From NCBI GenBank assembly GCA_963855995.1, contig OY979716.1, positions 31,419,230 to 31,483,229 on the forward strand: DNA of 64,000 bases. The letters are read 5' to 3'. The notes beneath the pieces are model-generated. The model saw only the letters and a list, made by a program, of their open reading frames with translations, did not search any database and was not told where the DNA came from. Below, one piece after another: positions 27,001 to 42,000 of the stretch (the stretch's first letter is position 1; every line of letters starts with the position of its first letter). The translations under genes were made by a program, and so were the position numbers. The stretch is from Muricea muricata. Its lineage: Eukaryota; Cnidaria; Anthozoa; Malacalcyonacea; Plexauridae.

Positions 27001-30000
27001 TCTCTTTGTGGAAAGTTGACCATTAAACTCATTTTCGCCATGCAGTTCCTGTTGTTTTAACGGTGTCAAAATCAAACTTTTCGTAACTTGTATGATGGGA
27101 CGGATCGACTGAACTCGGTTGCACCAAGTAATTCTGTTATTAGCATTTTTCAGATCATCAGGTTTCGGTTCCAAATTTTGCAAGCAGTACTCAAGTGCTA
27201 CCACATCAAGAATCTAAAGTAAACGTAACGTTTAATCTTTTACCTAATCTTATTCATGGGTCATTTGTTTTGGAATTAAGTTATTCTTGAACATTACATC
27301 CCATCAACTTTCATCATGTTAGGTTTGTGAAATCACTGATCAAACCTCGCCTGCGCGCCAATGCACTGTAATTGTAGATAAATGCGCATGCGCACGTCTG
27401 TCATGAACGTGGCGATACAAGGAAGTTCCGATCCTTATCAATAATTTGTAGTGTTTTGGCTGCTTTAACTATAAATTAAAAGGAATACAACAGGACGAGG
27501 TGGTCAAGTGATTCTAACCCAGAATGGATCACACCTATGTAGACTCTTGAGGTAAGACTCTCAACAAAAATTAAGCGTTTAAAAACTGTATGTTTTCCTA
27601 CATGATTCAAAATACTTCTTACCATTTCTCCAACATTTAAACGATCACGCAGTTTCAGCATTTCCTTGACTACATCTGGGAAAGCGTGAACAAAATTCGA
27701 AAAATTCACCAGCCGATTTTGAATTAAGGAATAAGCATAATGAATGAAAGGAATATCAAATTGAAACTCTTCGTCTTCATACAGCAACTGATGTACTTCT
27801 CTTGCAGCTGCTAACATGGCATCATAAATCAACTAAAAGAAAAATTATCATTGAGATTACACAATTACAAGAAGCACTTGAAAAAATGTCAATCCTTGTA
27901 TAGATCTTTGTTGAAGCAGAATGGATTTGGATTTTTCATAATTGTATCTTTTCATACTACAGAAAAAACCGAGCAAAAACATTGATTCTCAGAAATTCTT
28001 GATAAGGAGGGAGCTATTACTCACATATTCGTATTCGGTACAATTAACTTCTTTTGAATCGACTGATTTATTGTGTGTGAACACGAATATATGAATAATA
28101 CCCCCCCCCCCCTTTCACCCAATTATCGAGCTCGCTACAACCATGGAAAAACAAAATCCACACTGTTGAATTCAGCATGTTGATAAAATGAATTTTCAAC
28201 TTCTTCCAGCAAGAAACGTAGCTTTCAAACAACGTTGTACGCTTGTTACACCAAAAATCAAATTTTATATTCAGTGCACATCGCTCACGCACACACGGTA
28301 TGCAAAATTTTCCAATAGTAAATTGAATTTTCTAAATTCCTACGTAAAAAAATGCAAATCATCGATGGTATAAGGTCGTTTCTTATAAAAAAGGGACGCA
28401 GCAGCACAATTTGTGGCAAGGATACCTGCATTTCACCTTCCACAGATGGTTTGTACATCATATGCAGGAAATCATTTGCGTAGTTCACTGACGCTTCTTC
28501 TTTGATACTTCTGTCTTCAAATACATGTTTTAATAAAGCTCCAAGTGGTGATGAGTAAAAAACACCTCTTAATGACATCAATGTTTGGGAAGGATCAGCT
28601 ACAAGAAAAAATAACTAAAAAGTCACAGCTAAAAAGGTTGTCCTACGAAATCTTAACGTTGAAAAGAGTGTACAAGGGAAGTCAATCAGTTATTTATTTA
28701 AAAGGCTATTTCCACTTCGGCCCAGTTGTCGGTACGAGGAGACCGGCCATTTTAATCGAAATTTCTAAATATAATTAATTTGAACAACATATTTCAGTTC
28801 AGCTGCAAGATCAGACTCTAGGTGTCCACGATACCTAAAAATTTCGCGTAATAATTCTTAACAGCAAGGTCGTAGTCAGCCTAGTCCTTAGGCCTCTTAG
28901 TACGCCTTATTATGGAGTCAATCAATATGCGGATAAATTTTCCTCACTGTCTGTGGCTATAGACACAAAGGAGATATATACAGAGAGTTCACTCAGGGGT
29001 ACAAAGTGTGCCAAAATGTCAGCCGACTTCCGGTTTGGCCGCCATGTTGAAAGCAACCAAAACATCAGAAATTAATATGTCGGAATACGAAAGAGACCCA
29101 TTAAAAGCGCCCTAACTTTTTCTTTTTTAACGCCAAACTCATGATATTTTGAAATCTTATAAAGAAACGGCTGTTCTATGATACAACTGTCAAAAAGAGG
29201 AGGAGAAGTTAATTTATTCGTGGAATTTGTTGTTATTTCTTATTGTTATACATCGCAAGATCAATTTGACCTCGGTTCTCGGCGAATAACGTTCTCGTTC
29301 TCCAACTAGAAGTTAAATAAATAGACATGTGTTGTGTCCTGTCGACCTGAAAGATAAAGTAAAGAATTTCTTGACTTTTGTAATTGGCCCAAGTCGCGCG
29401 CTGTAGTTTGATATAAAAAGTAGTGCGATAAATTGCTGGAATATGACTGCTGTCTTACTTTGTTTGCATATATTTGGAGGATAATATATCTTTACTTGAA
29501 CCTTAAAGTCCTTTGGCTATGGCTTTACGAACTTGGTGCCACAAGGCTTCCAGTGACCTTACCATGACCGTTCATTGATATTGGAAAATGCAATAAGATC
29601 GACCAAGGAACCTTATTTGCAGAACTGACAATAAGACTTTGATCCATCAGAGTCACTTCGAGTCGTACGAAAATTCTAGTAGAAACTCGTAATCGTTAGT
29701 TTTTGCGATTTTGTTAACTGTTTACTCTACAATAAAGGGAAAATAATCTAAAGATAAAAACTTTTCTGTTACTCAAGTTAATGTACTATTTAGCATGGTC
29801 AAGTGTATTATTGTTGCTATCTTAGTTGTTAAAACATGTCAGTAATACATCAGGCATTAAACCTGTTACAATTGCAACAAAATGTGGCTTTGACTAATGC
29901 AAGTTTTGTACAAAGGAACTAACTAAATGAAATTGGAGTATAATCTATCCTGGACTGGATACAAAAGATGCAGAGGCCCCGTGGAAAACCCCCCACATTA

Positions 30001-33000
30001 ATTTGAACAATAGTGCTTGATCTTATTTTACAGGCTTATATGAATTTTTTCTTTATATTCAATTTTTTGTGGAACATCTGTTTATTATTAGTTGCCTTAG
30101 AATATGGCAGTTAACTTTTTGGTTGTTTCAAAATGCTGCGCAGGCTTGTTTACTATTTTGATAAAATCAAATACAATTAGAAACTCCCAACCCTCAAGAC
30201 TTTTATTTCTTTATTTTAGTTCTGTCATCCCTAGAGGAAAACTGGTCTTATATCTTTAGAAACTCTTATCCACAAAAATTCGGTATAACAATAACAAAAG
30301 TACAACAAAAGACAAAAATAAAATTGAAAGTATTATTTACAAAAATCATATTCCAAAAAATATGACAACACAATGGTATTTTGAATTCTTTATTCTGTGT
30401 CTGGACACGCCCTGTCGAGGAAAGTAATTTTGAGAAGAGGTAAACATATCTTTCATACATGTGCAGGTGTTAAATTCAGTGGTAAAATTCATTCATAAAT
30501 AAATGGCTAGTTCAAAGTCTTTAGAGTATCAGAAACTAATATGGCTGAACTCATATCTCATGTTGTGTTCTCATGGTTCTGAAATTACAATGCTTTACGA
30601 CATTTAAATGTGTAAACAAATTACCAGTACTGAAATGTCTTCCTGTTACAGTGGAACTCTGTATGGGTTCTCGGTATAGCATCTCGGGATGCTATTATGT
30701 CAATTAAATGAGTTTGTGTAAAAAAATTACTGGTCATATAACCAGACAATCAAATATGACTTTCAGACACCTAAATGTAAAATTACAGCTGGGAAAAAGT
30801 TCTTTAACTATTGCCCAGTATCAATTTGGAATTCACTCTGCATTTCTGTCCAACTGAAAAACAATCATCATCTAGTGCCTAGATTGCATTGTAATATATT
30901 TCTTTCGAACATTGAGCATTGCATGTATAGCATAACAATATAATCCTTGTATATAAATCACTTGTAAATGCGTTATGAAAAGCTGATGTTGATACAACCA
31001 AAATGTCTGTACATATTGCAGACTGCCTAGTATAAGTCAATAATTATATAAATTTAGGCTAAGTTTTAGTTACCAGTTATATAAAGTTTAGTAGACAAAT
31101 TTCCGCCTGAATTTTTCAATGACCAACTTTTGTTCAAGCTCAGTCGTATCACACTTGCAATTCAAAGTACATTTAGCAAATAACATATTATACCTATCGA
31201 GTGACCTACGGATTTTTCGGGTCTCAAAACAGCAAATAGACAATGGGTTTAAATAAAAATTTTAGCGTCATTAACAACGCTTGTATTGTAATAAAATGAA
31301 TAATCTACCTTTCTTTAGCACGTCCGGAAAATTTCAATGGCATGCAATGTAAAATACCGACGATATACTCATTTAAAGTCATGAGATATAAGTTCAGCCA
31401 TATTAGTTTCTGATGTTTTGGTTGCTTTCAACATGGCGGCCAAGACACCGGGAGTTAAATGTGCGGCACAAAAACTTCAAAGGTTCCGACGTAAGTGAAC
31501 TCTCTGTATAGATCTCCTTTGTGGCTATAGAGACCAGTGCCTATAATATACTGTCAGAATGGCGGAAGCTCATGTGAGCGAAAATATTTCTCGTGAAAGT
31601 TTTATTTGTTTTAACGAAATTAAAAGGCCGCAGATTCATTCTAAAGTCATGTACCGGGCTAAATTAAAGTGATATTTTCGGTGTTGTTTAGTTACTGATT
31701 TGATCTTTAAAATCAGTTTAGATATATTTTACAACGCGGCTTTTTTTTATACAATGCAGCTTTAGTGACAGAACCGCCAATAAAGTTTTCATGCTGTTAC
31801 GTCTTCGAAAATACTTGTATTGCTTTGTGAATATATATCATATTCTTCCTCATAATCCTGCCATATTGTTTTTACCTTTTGTGCTAGCCCTCTGGCACGC
31901 ATTTCAATTAAGACGATGCCAAGGACTATTTAAGGACTAGAACATATGAGTATCATTCTTATTCGAGCAACGATGGCTTTGCAAATAAACATAAACTATT
32001 GCTTTTAGAAATACACTGACCTGACGCTTGTAGAAGAAGAACGTTGACCATATCTTTAACAATCCATGAAAATGGAAATTTTCCTTTAAAATGATGTCCA
32101 GCACCAGTACTTATGACACGAGCTCTTTCTCTTAGTCTACGAGATACTGGAGAAATGAAAGAGTCATAACTCAAAGGTGTAATTATTTCCTCGTTTAGCA
32201 TTTGAATCCACAATCTTAACTTCCATTCCTTTTCCTGGAGCACATTGAGGTTGTGATTTTGATCACAATATGCTATCAGTTCAGAAAATATCGGAGAAAC
32301 AATGGAGGAAAGTTTCTGCCATAACGCTTTCCTGAATGTCCCAGTCTCTTGAAGATGTCCTTGGCATAATGCTTCATGTTGTAGCCATAATCTCTGATCT
32401 CCAAAACATTTCTCATCCCGTTCAAGAAGTAATTTGTGAATGCGAGCGACAAGAGTTTGGGAAAGCTCTGAAAAAAGCAATGTACTTGTTACAAAATTCT
32501 GTTTAGGCTGACAAACCCTTCAAAACTAAGATATAGGACTCAAAGTAAATCTATATTTACTCTACTCGATGCTCAGTATGTAGGGTAAATGCACGTGTCT
32601 TAATCTCGGCGAGAGGGCGGACTATTACTCGATGCGGTTGCACTGCTCTAACCACTAAACAAGGGGGAAAACAGGGAAAAAAAACAAGGATAATAAAAAA
32701 TCTTGAATAAATAACAAAGTTTATTGTTAAAATCTTTTCGAATAAATAGTGAATAAGTAGTTGCATAAGTTTCAAAAGAGAAGAAAAGTACTATAATTAA
32801 TATAAAATGTACATTTAGTTAAACTGTTTGACATTTCTTTGCAATACAACACATACAAATTTCGAAAGGGTTCAGTAAATAAATTACTACCATATTACCT
32901 GTTTCTTGTGAATCATCATCGGGCAGCAATTGCAGTAATATTTCGATACGTTTCGTAGCTCTGACGACATCTGCTGACTCATCATAAATTCTTGCTGCTG

Positions 33001-36000
33001 CAGCTTGTAGACAGTTTCTTAATAAAAATGTCGGTTTTATTGTCTCTTGAGTTATTTGCTGATCGTTGTCGCTTTCCTAAAAGATAAAGAAAAATACATA
33101 TTCACAAATATAAGCTGGCGGATTTAAATCACATACACACGTTCCTTTCGTTAAATTCAGGGCAACAGGTGATTAACCAAACATCAAAAAAGATGGTAGG
33201 CCCAAACTACTGAATCTCTGCTCAACGTTTCTCATCTTCTCCAGCATCTCGATGATATTCTCAATGTTATTTTTAATTTTGAAAAACATATAAATTAACA
33301 AAAAACACATAAGTTAATCAAAGATTAACTGTACAGGAACACAAAATTTAAACATATGGGGGACATACCCGTCGTATTTGGGTCAGGGTTGCTGGTATTC
33401 ATAAATAATTAGGCGAAACTATTATTAGTTTCCTCAAGAAAACAAATAAAACTAAATGCTAATAAAATTAAAAACAAAGAGCATTGTTACGAATTTTGGC
33501 CTGAATTCATGAATACTAACAAACCTGTTCGCATCAATAGTTTAAGAGCAGTAATAATTGTCAGAGCATGTGCAAATCAGCTATAAATAATTCTTCGCTT
33601 TCATTTGAAGCACTGTAGCTTTTTACACAAAATTGCCAGATTTGTGCTGTTACACAATTGTCTTACCCTTAACATTTCCACACGAGATTCTGAACTGTCG
33701 TCGATACCAACCTCCATGTCTTCAATGTCATCACCTCTTGCTATGTTTTCAATTGAAATTTCAATTTCCGGTTGAAAAAGATCACTTACAGAACGATTTA
33801 TAAGCTTTTCAATCTGAGGAAACTGCTCGTTTGATTCAAGAAGTTCGTCAATATGCGCTGCCTGCCACTTTCCACCTTGAAATCCGACAAAATGTTGACA
33901 CCCCCCAGCAATCTTTGGTAATTGAATAATGAAGACGATGTGGATCGGCTTCACAGACTCTTGAATAATGTCTTCTATTGTACGATGACGTGTTTCTTCA
34001 GCAAGATAACGACAGCACGCAATCAAGTTGAAGTTCGCCTCACCATTGTCGCATTGAACAAGCAGCAGACCTTCAGCACCACCAAGTTGAACAAAGAAAT
34101 CCCTACATAAGTATTAAGTAAGTATTAAGAGAAACATCTACTGGATACACGTAGAAATTAGACTACGTATTGTTTCTGATCGAATGAAGTCAAAAGAAAA
34201 GTACTTTCAGCTACTTAAATTGAGGGAGGAGTTCACTAAATATACTGTTGTATTTCATTATTACTTATCGAATGGTAAAAGTGAGGCAGCGAATGGACTA
34301 TGTTAAAAGTGGATACCAAAAAAATTATTTTCCTCCAACATTAATCGTTGCCGTTAAAGATATCTTCCCGAAGATTCTTCAACTCATTAATCTTACGCAA
34401 CAAACGGTTTACAAGTAAGAGAATTTTAACAGCTTTATTGCCGTTATTTTTAGGGCTTTCAAACTCCCAAAAACCTATTAAGTGTTCTGAAAAAAATGAA
34501 ATAATAGATAATAAAGATAATAAAAAATCAGGATCATTTTTGGCAGAAGATATGTTGTTTTCACTTTCGGATTTCCAAAATTCTTTGAGCATTGAATACT
34601 CCACTGCTCATATATATGCAGCATCAATACTTACTCTAACGCCTTGACGAATTGCTGCTCTGTATGAAATTCTTGAAGACTAATACAACGAGACTGAGAA
34701 CCACTAAACCCTGCTGCTGATGCTATGGCTCGAGAATTTGCTTGTGATAGAAGTCGAGAGTGTGTTGTTATCTAAAAAAAATATCAGCAATTATATTATT
34801 GTTAGAATTGAAACGTGATGATTTAAGTGACGATTACAAAAAAATTAATAACGGTAATTGCACTGAGTTGAGTGTACGTTGGTATGAAATCAAACGCGTT
34901 TTTTCTTAAAATTTGATCTCAGACCAAAATTGCACGACACGAAGTACAATTTCCACTTTATTATACTCATTTTGAAATCTACAAGTGGCAAAATTAGTTA
35001 TTTGTTCTGAGTAGATTCAAGCAATTGATGAAGAAAAAAAAGGCAAAGGCACAAGAAGCAAGTTTAGACATATATTTTTTGTGTACTTTCATAGAGCATT
35101 TTAGATGCGATAAATGTGCATTTAAATCACCGAATTTCGCATCGTTGTAATTGTTGCTATCAAGTTTATTATTTGTTAATGACAAATATATGTTGAATTG
35201 TAGAATTTTTCCTAACTATGTGTTAATTCTTTTAGTATTTTGTTTAGATTCTTCAGTATTTTCTTGTCTCTTATTTCATTTTTAAAAAATATTTAGTGTG
35301 TATTTTAAACAAATTTCATGGCAATCAATCAGGGTTATATTTGGGTTATAGTTTGGCTAGCTAGTAATTAATCTGATTGGTTGACTTTGTTGAGCGCTCA
35401 AATAGATGAAAAATGATGCGAATAATGATCCAAAATGGTGCGAATTTGGAATTAATCGCACTGTTTTAACCAATTAGATTGCAGGAAACACCATTGATTT
35501 CAAATTGAATGCAATAACTTGTGAAAATAATTATTAATTCGCGAAGAAGACACAAAAAAATTTAACATATTTAATCACTGTAAATCGGTTAGAGATTTTC
35601 CCCTGATTTAAATAAATCATAATATTGATTTTCTAATCAAATATGTTTCATTTCTTAGCGATTTCTAGTCAGAAATTTTAAAAACGTGCCTGGACAAGAG
35701 AACCATGGTTTTCGGTATTGTCAACGTCTCTTAAACAATGAACTACGTAGTCTTTCAAACTGCCATGTTTCTGATTGATGAAATATTCTCTCCAATATTT
35801 TTCGGCATCATCTTTAAGTTTTGTTGCTGGCAGTCTAGCAATAGCATCAGGTGATGCACATTGCAACAATGTGTTTTGTGATTGCAAGAGAATCTAGGAA
35901 GTTAAATAGTTAAGTCACTTGTTAGAAAGAAATTATATGAACAGGAGAGAAGTATTTTGTTTACAATAAGATTTTTCATTCAACTTTAGGTACCCAGTGT

Positions 36001-39000
36001 TCACAAATATGCAAAAAGTCGAAAAACGACCAACCAATACGTAGTCAATCAGTAAAAATGAGTTTTCAATAAGGTGAGTAATGCATGGGCAAAACAAAGG
36101 GCTCAAGGAGTAATCAATAAGTTGGCAAGCAACTGCGGGTCCTTCTGCTTGCTATAATTCCCAGTTAAATATATTTATATCCTATATGTTCCCGTTAATA
36201 TTGATATACAATTTATTGTTATTTTCTGCCAGTCTCTAGATGTGACAAGCAATGGAGCATTTTCAAGCATCTAAGGTACTATCTATTTGCATTTACAATA
36301 TATGCACTTTAAAGCCAGAATAACGTAAAATGCATGTTCTGGCTACTATAAAATCGTACTATGTACATCAAGTACCTGCTCATCATTCTTAAGGTCCGAA
36401 TTTTTCATCACCACTGCAGCAATAGTATCGCTATGGTAACCAACAAAGCAATCACCAGGCTTGAATTGTGTCTCCGAGCTAGAATGTTGTTAGACTGTTA
36501 GTGCGTTAAGACCAGTGCATAATCGTGACAAATTGTGTAGCAAAAAATCTGGGGTGCGGGTAACCGTATGCAGCATCGCGGTTCATTGAAGAACAAAAAA
36601 AGAGCAAACATGAATGTTGAAATTAATAGACAATTTGGCCCACTTTTTGTCCCAGGTAAAAACGTTCACGGAAAGAATATGTAATAAGTAAAATTCCAAA
36701 TGCGAAAAGAAACAATATAGTGTGGAAAAATTTGCAGAATTTGTACACAATTGTATTACGCACGTAATACAAATCTTGTATGTATAGGTAATAGCATAGT
36801 TCTGTGTGCAATTTGGAAATAATATGCAAGAGTGAGTTTTTCAATGACGCCAAAATCGCATGAGTCGACAGGAAAAGTAAAACAAATTGTGGTTTTCTAT
36901 AGAGTAAAATACGCTAAATGCAAACCCGAAAAGTTCCCGCGGTTTAATCCTGTAATTTTTATGTAATTTGCGATCAAAATCGCTCAAATACCTTAAATTA
37001 CATAACCCAAAAGGAAAAAACTAGGAACCAGTCTCCTTTGATTACTGAGCGTTTGTTAACTTACCTCCACTTTCAGCTAATTGTGAAGCATGTGAATTCA
37101 GAATGAGATAAACAATGGATGTAGTTAAATTTCACGATATTTATTCGAAATTGGGGAATGTAATATAATTGTTTTTTTAAAAATATGTGTAAATGATCAG
37201 AACAGAAGGTAAGGTTTGAAAATTGACCATTTTCTAGCGACTTGCTGACTCTTGTTGGATTATTTATACCATTGCCTGTAAAACAGAACTAAAAGTAAAG
37301 TTATACATTTGTTATATTATTCCTCTGCCTTTTTCTTCCGTTTAATGTTATTCCTCTGTATATAAGCGACATTAATAGGAATGTGTGTAGTGTACAGTAT
37401 GTGGGTTCAGCATTAAAGTATATATGCAGAGCAAGGATATCTACATACTGTACAAAAGTATTTAGTGATGATGACCAATGTTCAATTTATAAGAGGGTCT
37501 TCTCATCAAACCCACTGTGAGAGGGGATAAGTAAACATTCTGGCAAAATGAGATATATATTTTTAGTAAAGGTTTCTTATCCTTTTTTCAGCAGAAATCA
37601 GCCATGCATCACTTTAGGAAATCACCTAAACATCACTTCAAGAGAGGTATTAAACTATTAAAAATGCTAGATGCGCGACCAGGATTCATAATAAGTTTCT
37701 GAAAATGTTCTCTGATAGTAAAATTTATTATAACACGAGCTTTCGACTGCCAGTCTGCAATCTTCGACCAGTAAAGTGATACTAAATATAAAGCTATTCT
37801 AAGGATATAGCTACTAGGACAGTGGTTTACAATTACAATGACATGCAATAAATAGTTCCGCCTACGTAATCTCAAGCAAAATTAGTGGTCTTATGAATAT
37901 AAACTATGATCATTTCTCTTTTAATAAAAATCTATATTGTTCTGGTAAATGTTGTGCATTGTTATTAGAATTTAATGGGGTGATAACACTGCGCAACATT
38001 TACCAGAACAATATAGATTTTTATTAAAAAAGAAATGATTATAGTTTTATATTCATAAGAACACTCGTTTTACTAGAGATTACGTAGGCGGAACTATTTA
38101 TTGCATGTCATTGCAATTGTAAACCACTTTCTTCGTAGCTATATCTTTTATATTTAGTATCACTTTACTTGTCGAAGACTGCAGACTGGCAGTCGAAAGC
38201 TCGTGTTATAATAAATTTTAAGATCAGAGAACGTTTTCAGAAACTTAAAGGTATTAAACTAATCTCAGCCAATACAAAGAAGTTAGATATTCCTTTTTCA
38301 TTTACGTATAGTATTTGGGATAACATTTGGGAACAAAGGAAGGTTTCACAGCTTATACCGGTACAAGCAAATATTTAAAATAGTTCAAATGTAGTATATA
38401 GGGGTACATAAATACTATGCTGTTTGCATACAATGTCATAGTCCTACAAGAGTGAGATCTTCAGTCAAGATTTTATCAATGACAACTACAAAGACGCTTA
38501 AATGTTTAACACGGTAATGTCGGCTTTCATAGCATTATAATGAAATGGGCAATTTTAGTAAATTTTTAGACCTTAACTCCTGTTCTGATGATTTTAACAT
38601 ATATTTTAAAATTCACATACCTCACAAAGAGCCGAAAGTGGAGTTTTGCGTAATAAACGCTAGTAATTAAAGGAGACTGGTTCTGAGATTTCGCCTTTTG
38701 GGTTATGTAATTTAACACATTTTAGCAATTTTGATCGCAAATTACATAAAAACTTCAAGATTAAACCGTAGGGAACTTTAATTTCGGATTTGAATTCAGC
38801 GTATTTTATTCGAGAGAAAACCACAATATGGTATTAGTTTAGTGAGGTGTGCTACCGAATTAATTTTCTAGGGCATTTTTCGCGAATAGACGGCGGCCTA
38901 AAACGCGTTTGATACAACCGCGCCCCTGCACAACACAATTAATAACCCACACAAACAAGATTGTTATATAGCTAGTGTCAAAGTTCAATTTTTCTGTCTC

Positions 39001-42000
39001 CTGATTGGACAAAAGCGCATCACGAGCCGGTCGGCAAAACGTCATGTTTAATCAATTGCTATGGCGACAGGGCAACCGGTCAACATTAAAACATTTTTTG
39101 ACCGGTCAAAATTAAAATGAGTGAAGAGCGCATGCTCAAGAATGTTTTTAAATTAATAAACATTTAACTGTTCAGTGATGTTTTCTTATTTTTTAAAGGC
39201 AGCCCATTTATCTAGTTTTGTTTTCAAAGCTGACTCCAATAACCGGTGTATTATTTACACTTTAACACATGTACTATATAACAAAATACTTATTGACTGA
39301 GACCTCGGGAAAGCAGTATGTTTTGTGGACCCTCGACTGTCGATGTTTCCCTCGGCTTCGCCTCGGGAACATCGGCAGTCTCGGGTCCACAAAACATACT
39401 GTTTCCCTCGGTCTCAGTCAATAAGTGTTAATAGTATCACCATGCATTTGAACTTAACAGAAGAATATTTGCTACCTCTCGTCAAATGAAGATACATGCT
39501 TTGCTTCAGAGAAAAGATTGACCCAGTCTTCCAGTTCTTTAACTAAGCGAGCTTGATGGGGTGTCAAACCAGTTGACGTCACAAGTAAATGTTTTTCCAG
39601 TCGATTGATAAGAGGAATTGGAAAACGTTTGTAAACAACGTCTTTTTCAGCGACAACAATCAATCTGCAGAAAATAAAGACGGCTTTAATACACATGGAA
39701 TAACTGCGGAATAAACGTAATTAGTACTTTTACACAAGTGAATATAAGAAAACCGACGTTGTGATTGGTTAAATTTGACACAACATTCCTTATATTCATC
39801 TACAACAAATATAACAGTAAAAACAAGTTTACAAAATGACAACTAGCCGCTAGCCACCAGCAAAAATAATAAAATTTTTATAAAAAGTCAATATTATCAA
39901 TACGAGTGTTTGCGATTCATCTTGAGTTATGGAGCTTTTTTAACAACAGTTTCAATATGAAGGCCGTTTTAAATACGTTAGGATCACTTATGACTTTTTC
40001 ATTCTTTTAAAAATTTGGAACAAACAGTCTTCGATTTTTGCCAATCTTACCCAAAATTTTGTTCAATTTATACTAAAATGGTAAAGCTAATCTGCTCGGT
40101 TTTGGTATGACTAAATTCATTTTAATACACACGAAATAATTTCTTAGACAGAACTTACTTAAACTTGTCTGCCACTCGACATTTCACTCTATGGTTTCCC
40201 AGACCAAGATCTACATACTTTTGTTTATCAAGATACACATAATACTAAAGGAAAGGAGAGATTAGTTTAAATTTTATAATGTTGCAATTCTTATTGCGTA
40301 AAGTGAATGCTTCGTTAAAGACTCTGATATCAAATAATATGGCGGACTATCACGAACAGCGAGATGTGATTGGCTAAATTTACATTTGAATGACTAATGA
40401 CGAAAGTCAGTTAAATACCGATGATGACAAATTTGTATTTTGCACTGTTTATTGCAAAGTATTTTTTAAAGTGCTAATGAAACGAAATTTTCTCTCACAA
40501 TTTATTGATTGCATTGTGAATATCAGCAGCATTGGGAATAAACGTTCCCTACACAAATATTTAGTTAAAATTGAAGTTTAAACAACCTGAAATAGCATAA
40601 CCTAATTATACGTAATATTTATAAACAAATCGTGTAAATCTATCAATAGTTTTTGCAGTTTTGCCAAAAAAAATTAACGTGTTGCCATTGTTACAACCTT
40701 TTTGTATTCCACTGAGCTCAATATAATGGCTGTAACAATAATTCAATGATGTAGGTACATTCATTTTCATCATTTTAAAACAACGACGAAACGAATAAAG
40801 TAATTTTTGTACTAATTTAATTATTAATCAGGATTATATTAATGTTATACTAAAATGTATTAAAACGGTACCACCGGGCTTTTTGACTTCAAAATGCGAG
40901 GAGTAATTGCATGCAATGTATTTCTAATAATTTGAATAAATAGTATGGTTTAAGATAAACAATGCACGATTACGAAAAAAATTGCGGCATGTACAAATAT
41001 TTTTCCATTTTCACCTTGCAAACGTCAACAGGACATTACTGAATAATGACGAGAAATTTCAGCACAATAAACAAATCTCCTGTCTTACTTCTTCTATCTT
41101 TCTTCTATCTTTCCATAGTGCGACATGGAAATGGTACTACGTTTTATCGTACTAGGTGCAGTGTTATCAATATTCGATAGTCATGCAATATATATGGGCT
41201 TTACGTTCATTAGATCTACTAGAAATACATGCATACAGCAACCCCTCGCCATTAACTAAGGGCATGCAACTATATTTTCGCAATTACATGAAGTACTTGT
41301 ATAGGTTGTTGTCATAGCAACACGGCAATTGTTATTCTTTCTGTATATTTTTTCAAAATGACAAAATATTGAGTTGTTTTATTGACAATTTTTTAAAATG
41401 GCACACCATTTGTCATCGGTATGTTATTACGCCTAATGTAAGCTTAAATTTGATATAAAATACGACCTATTAATTACATATATTAGACGTTTTGAAATAA
41501 ATTGTATTTATTTATTTATTTATGTATTTACATTATTGACACTCCCCTGAAGGGGCTTTTCAGTGACAAATTGACATTATAAATCATATTACAGTATCTT
41601 TACGAATATTATTATAACATTAACAAAACAATCTTAAACATAAAAAAACAGATAACGTACATACAATAACAATAACAACAACAACAATAACGACAATAAT
41701 AACAATAACATTAACCATAACAATAACAATAACAGCGACTATGACTGTGACAATGACAATGGAAATGACAGTGACAATGACAATGACAATAACAATGACA
41801 ATGGCAATGACAATAACAATCATGACCACAACATCAATAACAGTGACACGTTTTTCCATTTAGTTATCGAGATATTGTTGAAGTAGTTTATGTTTTAGTT
41901 TTACTTTAAAGCTTAGGAAAGAGTTGCCCAGTTTTAGAGCAGGATCAATGTTATTCCAGAGAGTGATGGTTTTGTAGAGAAACGTTTTTTGTCCAGTAGC

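Noticed and set aside
34341..34604. 87-codon minus-strand frame between e17 and e18
   Set aside because: e17 joins e18 in perfect phase (LEDFFVQ) and the frame has no RNF213 match; treated as intron by chance open.
41620..41859. 79-codon minus-strand frame of Val and Ile
   Set aside because: Product of the AATAAC/AATGAC simple repeat in the LINE D 3' region, not a gene.
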